A stretch of DNA of 64,000 nt from Bin87 sp965208015. Lineage in GTDB: Bacteria > Chloroflexota > Dehalococcoidia > Lucifugimonadales > UBA3495. The notes beneath the pieces were generated by a model. The model had not been told where the DNA came from and made no database searches. It worked only from the letters and a program-made list of their open reading frames with translations. Location of the stretch: NCBI GenBank assembly GCA_965208015.1, contig CBDBNT010000003.1, positions 1-64,000 of the forward strand, written 5' to 3'. Shown here one piece after another: positions 52,202-60,182 of this stretch; the stretch's first letter is position 1, and every line of letters starts with the position of its first letter. A program made the position numbers and the translations under genes.

Positions 52202-53230
52202 TTGATTGGCTCATTGACCAACCTCCCGTCGACATCCGCATTGTCGCCCGGCCAACGCATACGGCTGGCCCGGGAGAACCTGTGCGTCGCCATGGCCTTT
52301 TACGCGGCTTCGCACCGGGGACTGATCACGCCGGCGTTAGTGCCAGCCAGCACCGAAGTCTACCCCCCGGACGGGCAGCCAGTGGACGCCAGCGTCCCCT
52401 TGGAGATGTCCGACCAGAGCAGCCTGCTCCGCTGCGCCGGCAACCAGGTCCGCGCCGCGTTTGCCTTGTGCGCGCTGCAGACCCAGCGCGAACTGGATGG
52501 TGTCTCGGCACACGAACCGCTGGATGAGCCTGACCACAGCTTCAGAGCCGTGCGGGCGGTGTGTTTCGTCGTTGGGCTAGCTCTCGACCGGGAACTGCTG
52601 AACCCGACCTGGGTCATACCAATAGAATACCGTCAACGCTTCGAATGCCCAGCGATGGGGCTCACCGTTGACCCTTCCGCTTGGAATGGGCGGGAGATGC
52701 GGTGGGAACATCTCGGCGGGCTGCCAGCCTATCTTGACCTGGTCCTGTTCGCGTCCTATTGCGTGGACGGCATGGCGGTTACTGATGCTGCCAGCATCGC
52801 CAAAGGCGATTACACGTCTCTCCAGGAATTGGACCCGGCAGGTTTGCACGTCTCGGACCCGATAGTCCCCGGATACGGCAGCGGGTCGGGTCGTCTTCGT
52901 CCAACCGGTCCAGCGGCGTCCGGGCCGGATCCCGGATCCGGTTGGATCACTCCGGACGAGCCACCGGAACCTGTGATTACCATCGCATCGCAAGCCAGTG
53001 AGTGCGGCCCGATAGACGATTTCGTCGCCGATGTGTGCTCAACGGGTGCAGAAGCCATGTCGCTGGCCGGTGAACTGTACACCTCTTACGCTCGCTGGTG
53101 CCTTGACCAGGGTTACCTGGCCCACAGCCAGCGCAAGTTCGGGCTCGAGCTGAGGGCACGCGGATACCAGCGCAAGCGCCGCGGTAAAGGAAAGCACTGG
53201 TGGATGGGTGTCAAAGCGCCGCAGGCCTGA
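52202..53230 (+). CDS. protein of unknown function with a primase-type C-terminal winged helix
   Basis: A 342-residue protein. The last 55 residues (LYTSYARWCLDQGYLAHSQR, then FGLELRARGYQRKRRGKGKHWW) match the small winged-helix domain found at the end of phage/plasmid primase-helicases (D5-like). The rest lacks any helicase or primase motif: a helical N-terminal half (ARENLCVAMAFYAASHRG, then LLRCAGNQVRAAFALCALQTQ) and a Gly/Pro-rich linker (about 225-260). The start is unclear: TTG at 52202 or 52214. It could be a DNA-binding relic of a mobile element recruited by the host. The central part is not recognised. Confidence 0.55.
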   Translation: MIGSLTNLPSTSALSPGQRIRLARENLCVAMAFYAASHRGLITPALVPASTEVYPPDGQPVDASVPLEMSDQSSLLRCAGNQVRAAFALCALQTQRELDGVSAHEPLDEPDHSFRAVRAVCFVVGLALDRELLNPTWVIPIEYRQRFECPAMGLTVDPSAWNGREMRWEHLGGLPAYLDLVLFASYCVDGMAVTDAASIAKGDYTSLQELDPAGLHVSDPIVPGYGSGSGRLRPTGPAASGPDPGSGWITPDEPPEPVITIASQASECGPIDDFVADVCSTGAEAMSLAGELYTSYARWCLDQGYLAHSQRKFGLELRARGYQRKRRGKGKHWWMGVKAPQA

Positions 53231-53372
53231 TCCGAATCGCCTGGCATCCCTGGTCATCGCGCTGATCGGTAACACACTCGTAACATGAGTGCAAAATCCG
53301 CGTAACAACCGTCGGCGATACTGTCTTCAACGAAACGGGCAGCGTCCCTCAACCCAGATTGGAGACAGAAAA

Positions 53373-53522
53373 ATGATTGCCATCGCCGCCGGAGCCGCTT
53401 TTGTAGGACTTTTCGCCCTTTGGGTCATCGTGCCCCGCTTCATCCTCCGCCGGCACGAGAAGAGCGCACCGGCTGTGTCCCCGATGGCAAGCGAAGAATT
53501 CGCTCCGCAGGCAGCTGACTAG
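53373..53522 (+). CDS. short single-pass membrane peptide
   Basis: A 49-residue peptide from the ATG at 53373 after GGAGACAG: a hydrophobic helix (AIAAGAAFVGLFALWVIVPRFIL) then RRHEKSAP and an acidic end. The positive residues after the helix suggest an outside N-terminus. A terminator at 53558 closes the unit. The good ribosome-binding site and terminator make it a likely real gene. No family is recognised. Confidence 0.55.
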   Translation: MIAIAAGAAFVGLFALWVIVPRFILRRHEKSAPAVSPMASEEFAPQAAD

Positions 53523-53557
53523 TTGCCGCAGACCGACGCGCAAATATCAGGCAAACG

Positions 53558-53585
53558 AGCCGGGGTTGATGACCCCGGCTTTTTG
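53558..53585 (+). terminator. intrinsic terminator
   Basis: AGCCGGGGT (53558-53566) and ACCCCGGCT (53572-53580) form a perfect 9-bp stem with a five-base loop, followed by TTTTG. Confidence 0.85.
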
Positions 53586-53749
53586 CGGTCCCGGAAACCA
53601 ACCTGGTTCCGCCGAGGGGCTGACCTATCCGTGATTCCTCCCGCGATTGACTTTGACCGGGGCCATCGCTAGCATTGCGGCAACCGTCCGGCCGACGCCG
53701 GCGCGAGTTCCAGTTCATTTCGGCCACAGACTCTCAGGAGGCCACGATC

Positions 53750-54550
53750 ATGTTCGTGCAGCGCGATCTTACCGACACCGTACCCACCCGCGAAGGCAAC
53801 ATGCACTTTGTCAAGCAAGGCGCCGGCTACCCGTTGGTGATGCTGCATCCCCTGGGCACGTCCACTTGGGCGTGGAGTTCCGTAATCGATGCGTTCAGCC
53901 AACACTACACCTGCTACGCCTTCGATATGCTCGGGCACGGCGAATCCGACAAACCCACCCGCCATTTCAACATACCCGACTACGCCCAGGCACTGGACGA
54001 TGCCTGCCAGATACTCAACATCCACCGCGGCCACTACGTGGGCAATTCGGTCGGCGCAGTTCTGGCGACCGAGATGGCCGCTTCATTCCCGGACCGGCTG
54101 GACAAGCTCGTGCTGGTCGGCGCTCCAGTGTGGGACGCCCGGACGGCTCCGGAGCGCATCGCTGAGGCGTCCGCCGGCTACGACGCCGACGGGATGCCCG
54201 TTCCCCGGACTATCGAACAGGCCAAAGAGTCCACGACCTTTGCCGAGCCCCGGCAAGAATGGGTCGACGCCAACAACGGCACCAGGGCCCAGGCTGGAGC
54301 GTGGGTCAAGAAGCTGCATGAATCGCTGGCCTGGTACGACATCGTGACCCGGCTGCCCCAGGTCAACGCCCGCGAAACCCTCGTGCTGTACGGTGAGGTC
54401 GACCGGCTGCGCGACGGTGAGGAACTGCTGCACAACAACATCGTCCGCGCCCGCAAGCACATCATGCCCGGCGTCGGGCATATCCCTCAAATCGAAGATC
54501 CGGAAGGGTTCGTGGACGCGGTGCTGGCGTTCCTGAAGCCGGGCGATTAG
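53750..54550 (+). CDS. alpha/beta-fold hydrolase
   Basis: A 266-residue alpha/beta hydrolase starting at the ATG at 53750 after CAGGAGG. Motifs: LVMLHPLGTSTWAW (oxyanion region), FDMLGHGESDKP, nucleophile elbow VGNSVGAVLA (Ser near residue 100), acid Asp in LYGEVDRLRDGE and His in PGVGHIPQIEDPEGF. The family covers esterases, C-C hydrolases, haloperoxidase-like enzymes and lactonases. No feature here fixes the substrate. It is a single gene between terminator 53558 and the first FtsZ-like gene. Confidence 0.9.
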   Translation: MFVQRDLTDTVPTREGNMHFVKQGAGYPLVMLHPLGTSTWAWSSVIDAFSQHYTCYAFDMLGHGESDKPTRHFNIPDYAQALDDACQILNIHRGHYVGNSVGAVLATEMAASFPDRLDKLVLVGAPVWDARTAPERIAEASAGYDADGMPVPRTIEQAKESTTFAEPRQEWVDANNGTRAQAGAWVKKLHESLAWYDIVTRLPQVNARETLVLYGEVDRLRDGEELLHNNIVRARKHIMPGVGHIPQIEDPEGFVDAVLAFLKPGD

Positions 54551-54684
54551 CCGGCAAACCTCCCCAAGCCGGTCGTCGTGTTGGCTTGGCGTTGCGGAAG
54601 CATCCGCGTTAAAATGAAGACGATGGCGGCCTGCTTAGGGCCTAAAGGCTGTCGTCGGCAGATCATTTGGGTGTACCCGCCGTC

Positions 54685-56058
54685 ATGCCAACAACTTTTG
54701 TCCGAGCGCGCAGTCGCAACCATCGCCTTCTCCATACCGCCAAGGGCGGCGCTGTCGAGAGCACCCCACCGACGCTGGTTGTCGTGGGAGTGGGCACGGC
54801 CGGAGTGCGCCGGTCCATGTTGTTCTCCGAGCGGATGTCGGAGCTTTCCGCGGCCGGCCGCATACAAACCTCGGTTTACTACGACTGCAACGAGGTCACG
54901 GTAGCCAACGTGCAAAAGACGCTGCAAAAGTCTTTCGGCACGGCGCGCACCGGCGACGGGACACAGGTTCTGTTCCCCAACTACGTTCCGGTGCCGAATG
55001 GCTTCATGCGTGACCCGACGCGATTTCGCGACTTCCGCGGGCCGCTGGAACGGGACATGGACAACATCATCAGCCAGGTGATGCTCCACTCGGAGCGTTG
55101 CGGCCGAGTACCCGAGACCATCATCGAGTTCATGGGGTTTTCCGGGCACGCGGTTCTCGGCGGACTCCTGCATCAAAAGATCCAGAACGCGTTCCCCAAC
55201 TCCACGATCCTGCCGGTCATGATGCTGCCCAAGGACCACGTTTCCGAGGAATGGACCAGGCGATACATCTGGGAACAATACGAAAACCTGCTGTCCGGCT
55301 CCAGCTGCCTGGTAACTACGCAGTCGGATGTTAACGCCCGGGAGGACGACACCCGACTGGCTACCGGACTGGCCGGGTTTGAAGTGGCCGAATTCGGGGA
55401 TGAGAATGATCCCTCGATCAGCCAATTGGGAGTAACCCTGAAACGCCTGATGTCCGCCTCGGGTGGATGGCTTGGCATGGCCGCCGTAAAGCGCAAGATG
55501 CCGGTCACGAGGAAGTTCGAGTGGTTGAATTTCCCGCCCTGGTGGCGTCAGTACGCAGCCGTAGGACCGAATGACGATCTGTCCTCACTTCTTGGGAATG
55601 CGATATGGTCTACCCTGGACCCAGCCGCCCAGCTTGCGGAGGGGATCAACCAACCCCCCAACGCCCCACAGGAGATAGTAGTGTCTCTGCCCTTGCACGG
55701 CGACGAGCTGGAAACCGTGGCATCTCAGGCAGCGGAAGCGCTGGACCACACCAGCATATTCGACCGGTTCACCAACCTGGACATCGCGTTTAATACCGCG
55801 CGCTTTACCGAAGGCATCGAACCCGAGCCCTATATGCACGTGACTAGGATCTACCCGGTGAGAGGCGAATTGCAGGGCGTCACCGAAATACTGCGTGGCG
55901 AGGGATCGGCGCTTCCCTACGGCGCCACCGCAATGGCAGAGACGGGTTTCGGATCATACTTCCACATGCGTGATCTGGCGTCCAATCCGGTTTTGCCGCC
56001 GGCGGACGACGCTGCGGAATTCGAGGATGACGGACAGGAGCATGTCCGATATATCTAG
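54685..56058 (+). CDS. divergent FtsZ/tubulin-like protein 1
   Basis: A 457-residue protein without an obvious named family. Order and spacing of its parts resemble FtsZ: a first strand and glycine loop TLVVVGVGTAG (30-40), YYDCNEVTV where FtsZ has its second nucleotide-binding strand, a helix before a glycine-rich loop EFMGFSGHAVLGG (about 148-160) where FtsZ has GGGTG, ILPVMMLP, WEQYENLLSGSSCLVT, then GGWLGM and a second domain with EIVVSLPLHGDELETVASQAAEAL. The canonical GGGTGSG is replaced, so GTP use is uncertain. A similar gene follows. The ATG at 54685 lines up with the start of that paralogue. No strong ribosome-binding site. Confidence 0.5.
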   Translation: MPTTFVRARSRNHRLLHTAKGGAVESTPPTLVVVGVGTAGVRRSMLFSERMSELSAAGRIQTSVYYDCNEVTVANVQKTLQKSFGTARTGDGTQVLFPNYVPVPNGFMRDPTRFRDFRGPLERDMDNIISQVMLHSERCGRVPETIIEFMGFSGHAVLGGLLHQKIQNAFPNSTILPVMMLPKDHVSEEWTRRYIWEQYENLLSGSSCLVTTQSDVNAREDDTRLATGLAGFEVAEFGDENDPSISQLGVTLKRLMSASGGWLGMAAVKRKMPVTRKFEWLNFPPWWRQYAAVGPNDDLSSLLGNAIWSTLDPAAQLAEGINQPPNAPQEIVVSLPLHGDELETVASQAAEALDHTSIFDRFTNLDIAFNTARFTEGIEPEPYMHVTRIYPVRGELQGVTEILRGEGSALPYGATAMAETGFGSYFHMRDLASNPVLPPADDAAEFEDDGQEHVRYI

Positions 56059-56099
56059 CAATCCTAGCGGTTTTTTTGAATTGTCCGCAACGCATTCGT

Positions 56100-56128
56100 T
56101 TGACGTATTTATTTTCATCTGGTATAGT
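56100..56128 (+). promoter_or_regulatory. sigma70-type promoter of FtsZ-like gene 2
   Basis: TTGACG (56100-56105), 17 bases, TATAGT (56123-56128). It gives the second gene its own promoter and a leader of about 170 bases before the ATG at 56308. Confidence 0.7.
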
Positions 56129-56307
56129 CGCGCTTGTTACTGTCAAGGTGTAGAACTGTGCCGTGCGGTTTGGTGTGACTCATCGGGCGGTGAGGGCTGT
56201 GACAAGATGTACGCCTGCAATGCAAACGGTAGTTAATGTAGGCTTGAATTTATTTTGTTCGCTACTGGGTCAGTTCCTCCCAAGTCAAAAAGGGGGTAGA
56301 CATAACT

Positions 56308-57822
56308 ATGCCACCAAAGAATCAAAATCGCACGTTCCACATTCGTCGCAATGCCCCACATAGGCTGGGCTCGCAGAGCGACCTCACCCGAGACGGCACT
56401 CCGCCCCCAATTGTATCCGTTGCAGTCGGTACTGCCGGCTACAAGCGCAGTTGGCGGTGGGCCAGACGTATGGGCGAAGCCGGTGTCTTGGACCGCGTGC
56501 AGAGCCTGATGATGTACGACTGCAACCAGGGCACGATTGACTCCATTGATAACGAAACTCGTTCCATGCGCCGCGTTCGCGGGGGGCAACTGCCGGTCAT
56601 AATTCCCGGCTTCCTTCCCAAAGTTGACGGGTTCCTGCGTGACCCGAACGCGTACAAGGATTTCTACGGCCTGATCCACCGGGATATGGAGCGCATGGTA
56701 GACACCGTGGCGCGCCGGTCTGAGGAAGTCGGATCCCCTCCGCAATTGGTTCTGGAATGGCTGGGTTTCGGCGGACACGCCAAACTGGGTGGTGTCCTGC
56801 ACGGCATGATGCGCGAGCGCTTCCCCGAGGCCACATTCCTTCCGATCGTTCTTGTGCCCAGCGAAGCGGTGCTCAAGGAGAACATGCGCCGCGAGACGTG
56901 GGGGGCATACGAGGAAACCATCGGCACCCGTGTGGTCCGCAATAGCCGGGGCGTCCAGGAATTGCAGCGTCACCCGGCGCTGATCACGGACAATAGCCTG
57001 TCTCCCAACTTTGAGCGGTTGGACGACAAGCTCGCGATCGCGCTCGCTTCAATGGAAGCCGGCATGCGGTACCAGATTGACGCCGGCTCGATGGCGGAAA
57101 CGGTCACCAGCTTCGGCGATTACTCCAACGGTTGGTTCGGGGTGCGCGTGCTGAACCGGCGGGTTGACATCGCCGACACCCGCAGCGGCTCACGTCTGTT
57201 TGGTCCCTTCCGAGGCCGCGAGATCGTGGTCGTCAATGACAACGCCAAGCAGTTGCCCTTCTCGATCAAGTCCGCGATGTGGGACATCATGGACCCAAAA
57301 CGCACGGATCTTCAATTGGCCAAGCATCCTTTCCCCGAAGGCGACACCGTAATGCGCATGGTCATCACCCTGCCGGTGGAAGCCTCCGGACTGGCAGAAA
57401 TCGCCTCAGACGTCCAGGACCAGATGCACCGCGAAGACTTCGACGTGGCCTACCCGAACCTCATGTGGTCCTTCGCATCGTCGAACTTTCAGCAGTCGCC
57501 GGACGACCGACACATGCATGTGTCACTGTTCTTCCCGTTGCAGAACGACAACATTCCGACCATCAGCGACATCATGGGCGAGGACAACACGCCGATGCAA
57601 TTGGCCGGTACGTTGGAGTACGCCGGTTTCGGCTCCCGTCACTTCATGCCTCCGGTCAACGGCCACGAGCCCGAATCCCAGTACGGATATGTATCCCGTG
57701 GTCAGCAGGTCCGAATCGAACGGGAGCGGGAGCGCAGTCGCATGGCCGCCACTGAAGATCGCCAGCCTTACGGGTATGGCAATGGCTACGGTAACGGCGC
57801 CGGCAGCGAGTACGGCCGCTAA
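56308..57822 (+). CDS. divergent FtsZ/tubulin-like protein 2
   Basis: A 504-residue paralogue of the preceding protein. Shared marks are PPIVSVAVGTAGYKRSW (33-49), MMYDCNQG (68-75), FLRDPNAYKDF, LEWLGFGGHAKLGG (about 149-162) and FLPIVLVPSEAVLKENMRRETWGAYEE. It then has HPALITDNSLSPNFERLDDKLAIAL, similar in layout to the tubulin/FtsZ stretch with a conserved Asn before the central helix, followed by a YQIDAGSMAETVTSF part at the T7-loop place. The C-terminal 40 residues are charged, then Gly/Tyr/Asn-rich (GYGNGYGNGAG), like a disordered tail. A cytoskeletal role is an inference. The ATG follows AGGGGGTAG. Confidence 0.55.
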   Translation: MPPKNQNRTFHIRRNAPHRLGSQSDLTRDGTPPPIVSVAVGTAGYKRSWRWARRMGEAGVLDRVQSLMMYDCNQGTIDSIDNETRSMRRVRGGQLPVIIPGFLPKVDGFLRDPNAYKDFYGLIHRDMERMVDTVARRSEEVGSPPQLVLEWLGFGGHAKLGGVLHGMMRERFPEATFLPIVLVPSEAVLKENMRRETWGAYEETIGTRVVRNSRGVQELQRHPALITDNSLSPNFERLDDKLAIALASMEAGMRYQIDAGSMAETVTSFGDYSNGWFGVRVLNRRVDIADTRSGSRLFGPFRGREIVVVNDNAKQLPFSIKSAMWDIMDPKRTDLQLAKHPFPEGDTVMRMVITLPVEASGLAEIASDVQDQMHREDFDVAYPNLMWSFASSNFQQSPDDRHMHVSLFFPLQNDNIPTISDIMGEDNTPMQLAGTLEYAGFGSRHFMPPVNGHEPESQYGYVSRGQQVRIERERERSRMAATEDRQPYGYGNGYGNGAGSEYGR

Positions 57823-57849
57823 TCCAATCGCCGAACATCAGACGCAAAA

Positions 57850-57877
57850 GAGGGGCGGGTTCGATGACCCGCCCCTC
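57850..57877. terminator. terminator between convergent genes
   Basis: GAGGGGCGGGT (57850-57860) and ACCCGCCCCTC (57867-57877) form an 11-bp perfect stem, loop TCGATG. On the minus strand it is followed by TTTTGC, so it serves the flavin oxidoreductase gene well. On the plus strand the tail is AAGTCTGT, weaker. Confidence 0.8.
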
Positions 57878-57930
57878 AAGTCTGTCCGTATTGGCAACTC
57901 GATTGCGAGTTCGAGTTGCCAGGTGATCGG

Positions 57931-59058
57931 TCAGTCGTCAGCCGCCAGCGCATCCCGACGGGCTTTTTCCTTAAAGTGCGGAATGATGTATTTGCCGAAC
58001 AGGCGCAGGGTCTCCATCACCTCGGCATGGGTCACGGGCCCGACCTGAAAGAGCGGCATGATCTCGTCAACACCCATGCGCTCATAGTCTTCGATGTACT
58101 TGATGCAATCGTCGGGATCGCCGATGCAGAAGCGGCCACCATCATCAATCAGCTGGCGCGAACTGACCTGGTCGGCGCGCGCCGTATCGGCATTGACCGC
58201 ACGCTGGTAATGCCATTGGTAATCTTCAGGAACCCTGGCGGGGTCGTAGCCTTGCCAAACGTATGAGTCACGGATACGCTGCTGCTCCCGATACCAATCG
58301 ATGATAGTCTCGGCTCGTTCAAAAGCCTTCTGACGGTTCTCCATGCACAGGCCCACGGTGTTTCCGGCGACGCGCGGGTAGACTAGCTTGGTAGCCGGCT
58401 CCGGGTTCGCAATGGCATCGCGATAAATCTGGATCAACCTCTCAGCCCGGTCCAAGCCTACGCTGGTTTGCGCCAGACAACCCAAACCTTGACGGCCCAC
58501 CTTTTCGGCCGTGAACTCCTGGCTGACGGCCTGCCAAATCGGGGGATGCGGTTTCTGCACCGGCTTGGGAATAACCTCCCGAGGCGGAATATGATAGTGC
58601 TTGCCTTCGAAACCGAACGTTTCCTCGGTCCATGCGCCCGGGATGATCTGCAGGTACTCCTCGACCATCTCCGAGACGTCCGCCAGGTCGGACCCGTAAG
58701 GGAGCATCTGGTAAGGGTAACCAGAGCGGCCGATGCCCAGGTCCACCCGCCCCCCGGAGATCACGTCCAAAGTTGCCATGCGGGACGCAACGTTCAACGG
58801 ATGATGCAGCGGCGCCAGCACGACGGCTATGCCCAGTCGCATATTGGTGGTTCGCTGACTCAACGCCGCGAGGGTAATGTCCGGCGCGCTGGAGTGGGAC
58901 CATTCCGAGCGGAAATGATGCTCGACGAACCACACGGAGGTCATTCCTATCTCCTCCGCGAAGCACACCTGCTCCATCATTTCCTGGAACTTGCGGGTTT
59001 CGCTCCCGTCGTCCCAAGGCTTGGGAACCTGAATTTGGTAGAAAAGGCCGAGATCCAT
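57931..59058 (-). CDS. LLM-class flavin-dependent oxidoreductase (luciferase-like)
   Basis: A 375-residue bacterial-luciferase-type monooxygenase. Typical parts: MDLGLFYQIQVPKPW, EEIGMTSVWFVEHHF, LGIAVVLAPLHHPLNVASRMATLDVISGGRVDLGIGRSGYP (flavin-binding and core beta strands) and PPIWQAVSQEFTAEKVGRQGLG. It uses reduced FMN or F420 and oxygen or a reductive step on an unknown substrate. The start at 59058 is preferred over a frame extending to 59157, because a GGAGAG site precedes it and the family starts here. It is a frequent family in SAR202-like Chloroflexota. Followed by terminator 57850. Confidence 0.9.
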   Translation of the reverse strand: MDLGLFYQIQVPKPWDDGSETRKFQEMMEQVCFAEEIGMTSVWFVEHHFRSEWSHSSAPDITLAALSQRTTNMRLGIAVVLAPLHHPLNVASRMATLDVISGGRVDLGIGRSGYPYQMLPYGSDLADVSEMVEEYLQIIPGAWTEETFGFEGKHYHIPPREVIPKPVQKPHPPIWQAVSQEFTAEKVGRQGLGCLAQTSVGLDRAERLIQIYRDAIANPEPATKLVYPRVAGNTVGLCMENRQKAFERAETIIDWYREQQRIRDSYVWQGYDPARVPEDYQWHYQRAVNADTARADQVSSRQLIDDGGRFCIGDPDDCIKYIEDYERMGVDEIMPLFQVGPVTHAEVMETLRLFGKYIIPHFKEKARRDALAADD

Positions 59059-59184
59059 TTCGTTGCTCTCCCTGCGACTAACCGTAACCAGCCATTCGTT
59101 GGCTGATTGTAGCAGACTGGTATCGCCCAAAAAGGGGCGGTTTTGATCCGCCCCCAATAGCAGCGCGGTCGCATCCCCTGATAC

Positions 59185-60069
59185 TCAGCTGCGGGCGTAT
59201 TTGTCCACGGCCCGGTCGCCGGTCAATGCAAGGAAAATGTCACCGTGGGCATCGCACCAGATGCCGTGAGCAGACCGGCTGTCCCAGCGCGCCAGCACGT
59301 TGCCGTCCCGGTCGAAAATCGCCACCCGCGACGAGTGAGACTCATCCAAGGGCGCCAGCTGGCTGACCACGAAATCCCCCTCTGGGGTCTCGGCGATGTC
59401 GGTGGGACGGCAGGTGTCAGTCCACATCGTCAGAAAGTCGCCGGAGGTGTTGAACACCTGGATGCGGCTGTTCTCCCGGTCGCAGACGTAAACTCGGTCG
59501 TCCCGCGTGACCAGCAGGCTGTGCGGCAGGTGGAACTCATAGGGATGTTCCTTGCCCGGCTTGCCCCAGGAGTACTTGAGCCGGCCGTCGTTGTCGAACC
59601 GATGGATGCGGGCGTTGCGGTAGCCATCTGCTACATACAGGTCTCCGCTGGGAGAAGGCACCAACTCCGCCGGGTAGTTGAAGGGTCCGGCAGCCCGGGG
59701 CACCAGGGCGCCGGCAACCTCGCAGCCGGTGTCGGAATGCACACCGTTGCGGCCCAGCATCTGGATGGGCTTGCCGTCCAGCGTATACATGATGCAGGTG
59801 GACGTGTCCCGGTCGGTCAGGTAAACGATGTCATCCTCGATATAAAACCCGTGGGCGTAGACAAACCCGCCGTTGCCCCAGCCGCTTTTGAACGAGCCGT
59901 CATTGCGGTCGAAAATCGCGATGGGAGGGTCAGCCCGGTGGAAGGCGTAGATGTCGCCGGCTGAGTCGCTGGCCAGCGCGCTGACGGCGCCCAGAGGATG
60001 CGCGTCGGGCATCTTTGCCCAATCAGAGGTTAGGGTGTATGTGTGCTTGCCGCTACCGACGGTGGTCAT
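59185..60069 (-). CDS. NHL-repeat beta-propeller protein
   Basis: A 294-residue protein of repeated NHL-like blades: ALASDSAGDIYAFHR, FYIEDDIVYLTDRDT, LVPSPSGDLYVADGYRNARIHRF, LLVTRDDRVYVCDRENSRIQVF and IWCDAHGDIFLAL. The blades with VADGYRNARI and CDRENSRIQ are typical of peptidyl-hydroxyglycine lyase-like propellers, and an enzyme function is possible. No signal peptide is seen with the start at 60069 (after GGGAGG), so it is probably cytoplasmic. An in-frame region upstream to 60411 has no family likeness and is left out. Confidence 0.82.
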   Translation of the reverse strand: MTTVGSGKHTYTLTSDWAKMPDAHPLGAVSALASDSAGDIYAFHRADPPIAIFDRNDGSFKSGWGNGGFVYAHGFYIEDDIVYLTDRDTSTCIMYTLDGKPIQMLGRNGVHSDTGCEVAGALVPRAAGPFNYPAELVPSPSGDLYVADGYRNARIHRFDNDGRLKYSWGKPGKEHPYEFHLPHSLLVTRDDRVYVCDRENSRIQVFNTSGDFLTMWTDTCRPTDIAETPEGDFVVSQLAPLDESHSSRVAIFDRDGNVLARWDSRSAHGIWCDAHGDIFLALTGDRAVDKYARS

Positions 60070-60182
60070 GGTTGGGGCCTCCCTGACGATGAAGAGTCGT
60101 CTCTGGATGAATCTGGCTTGACTAGATGGACCGGCCGGCAAATCGTTGAGCGCTGCTTGTTGAAAATGCAGACCGGCGACTT

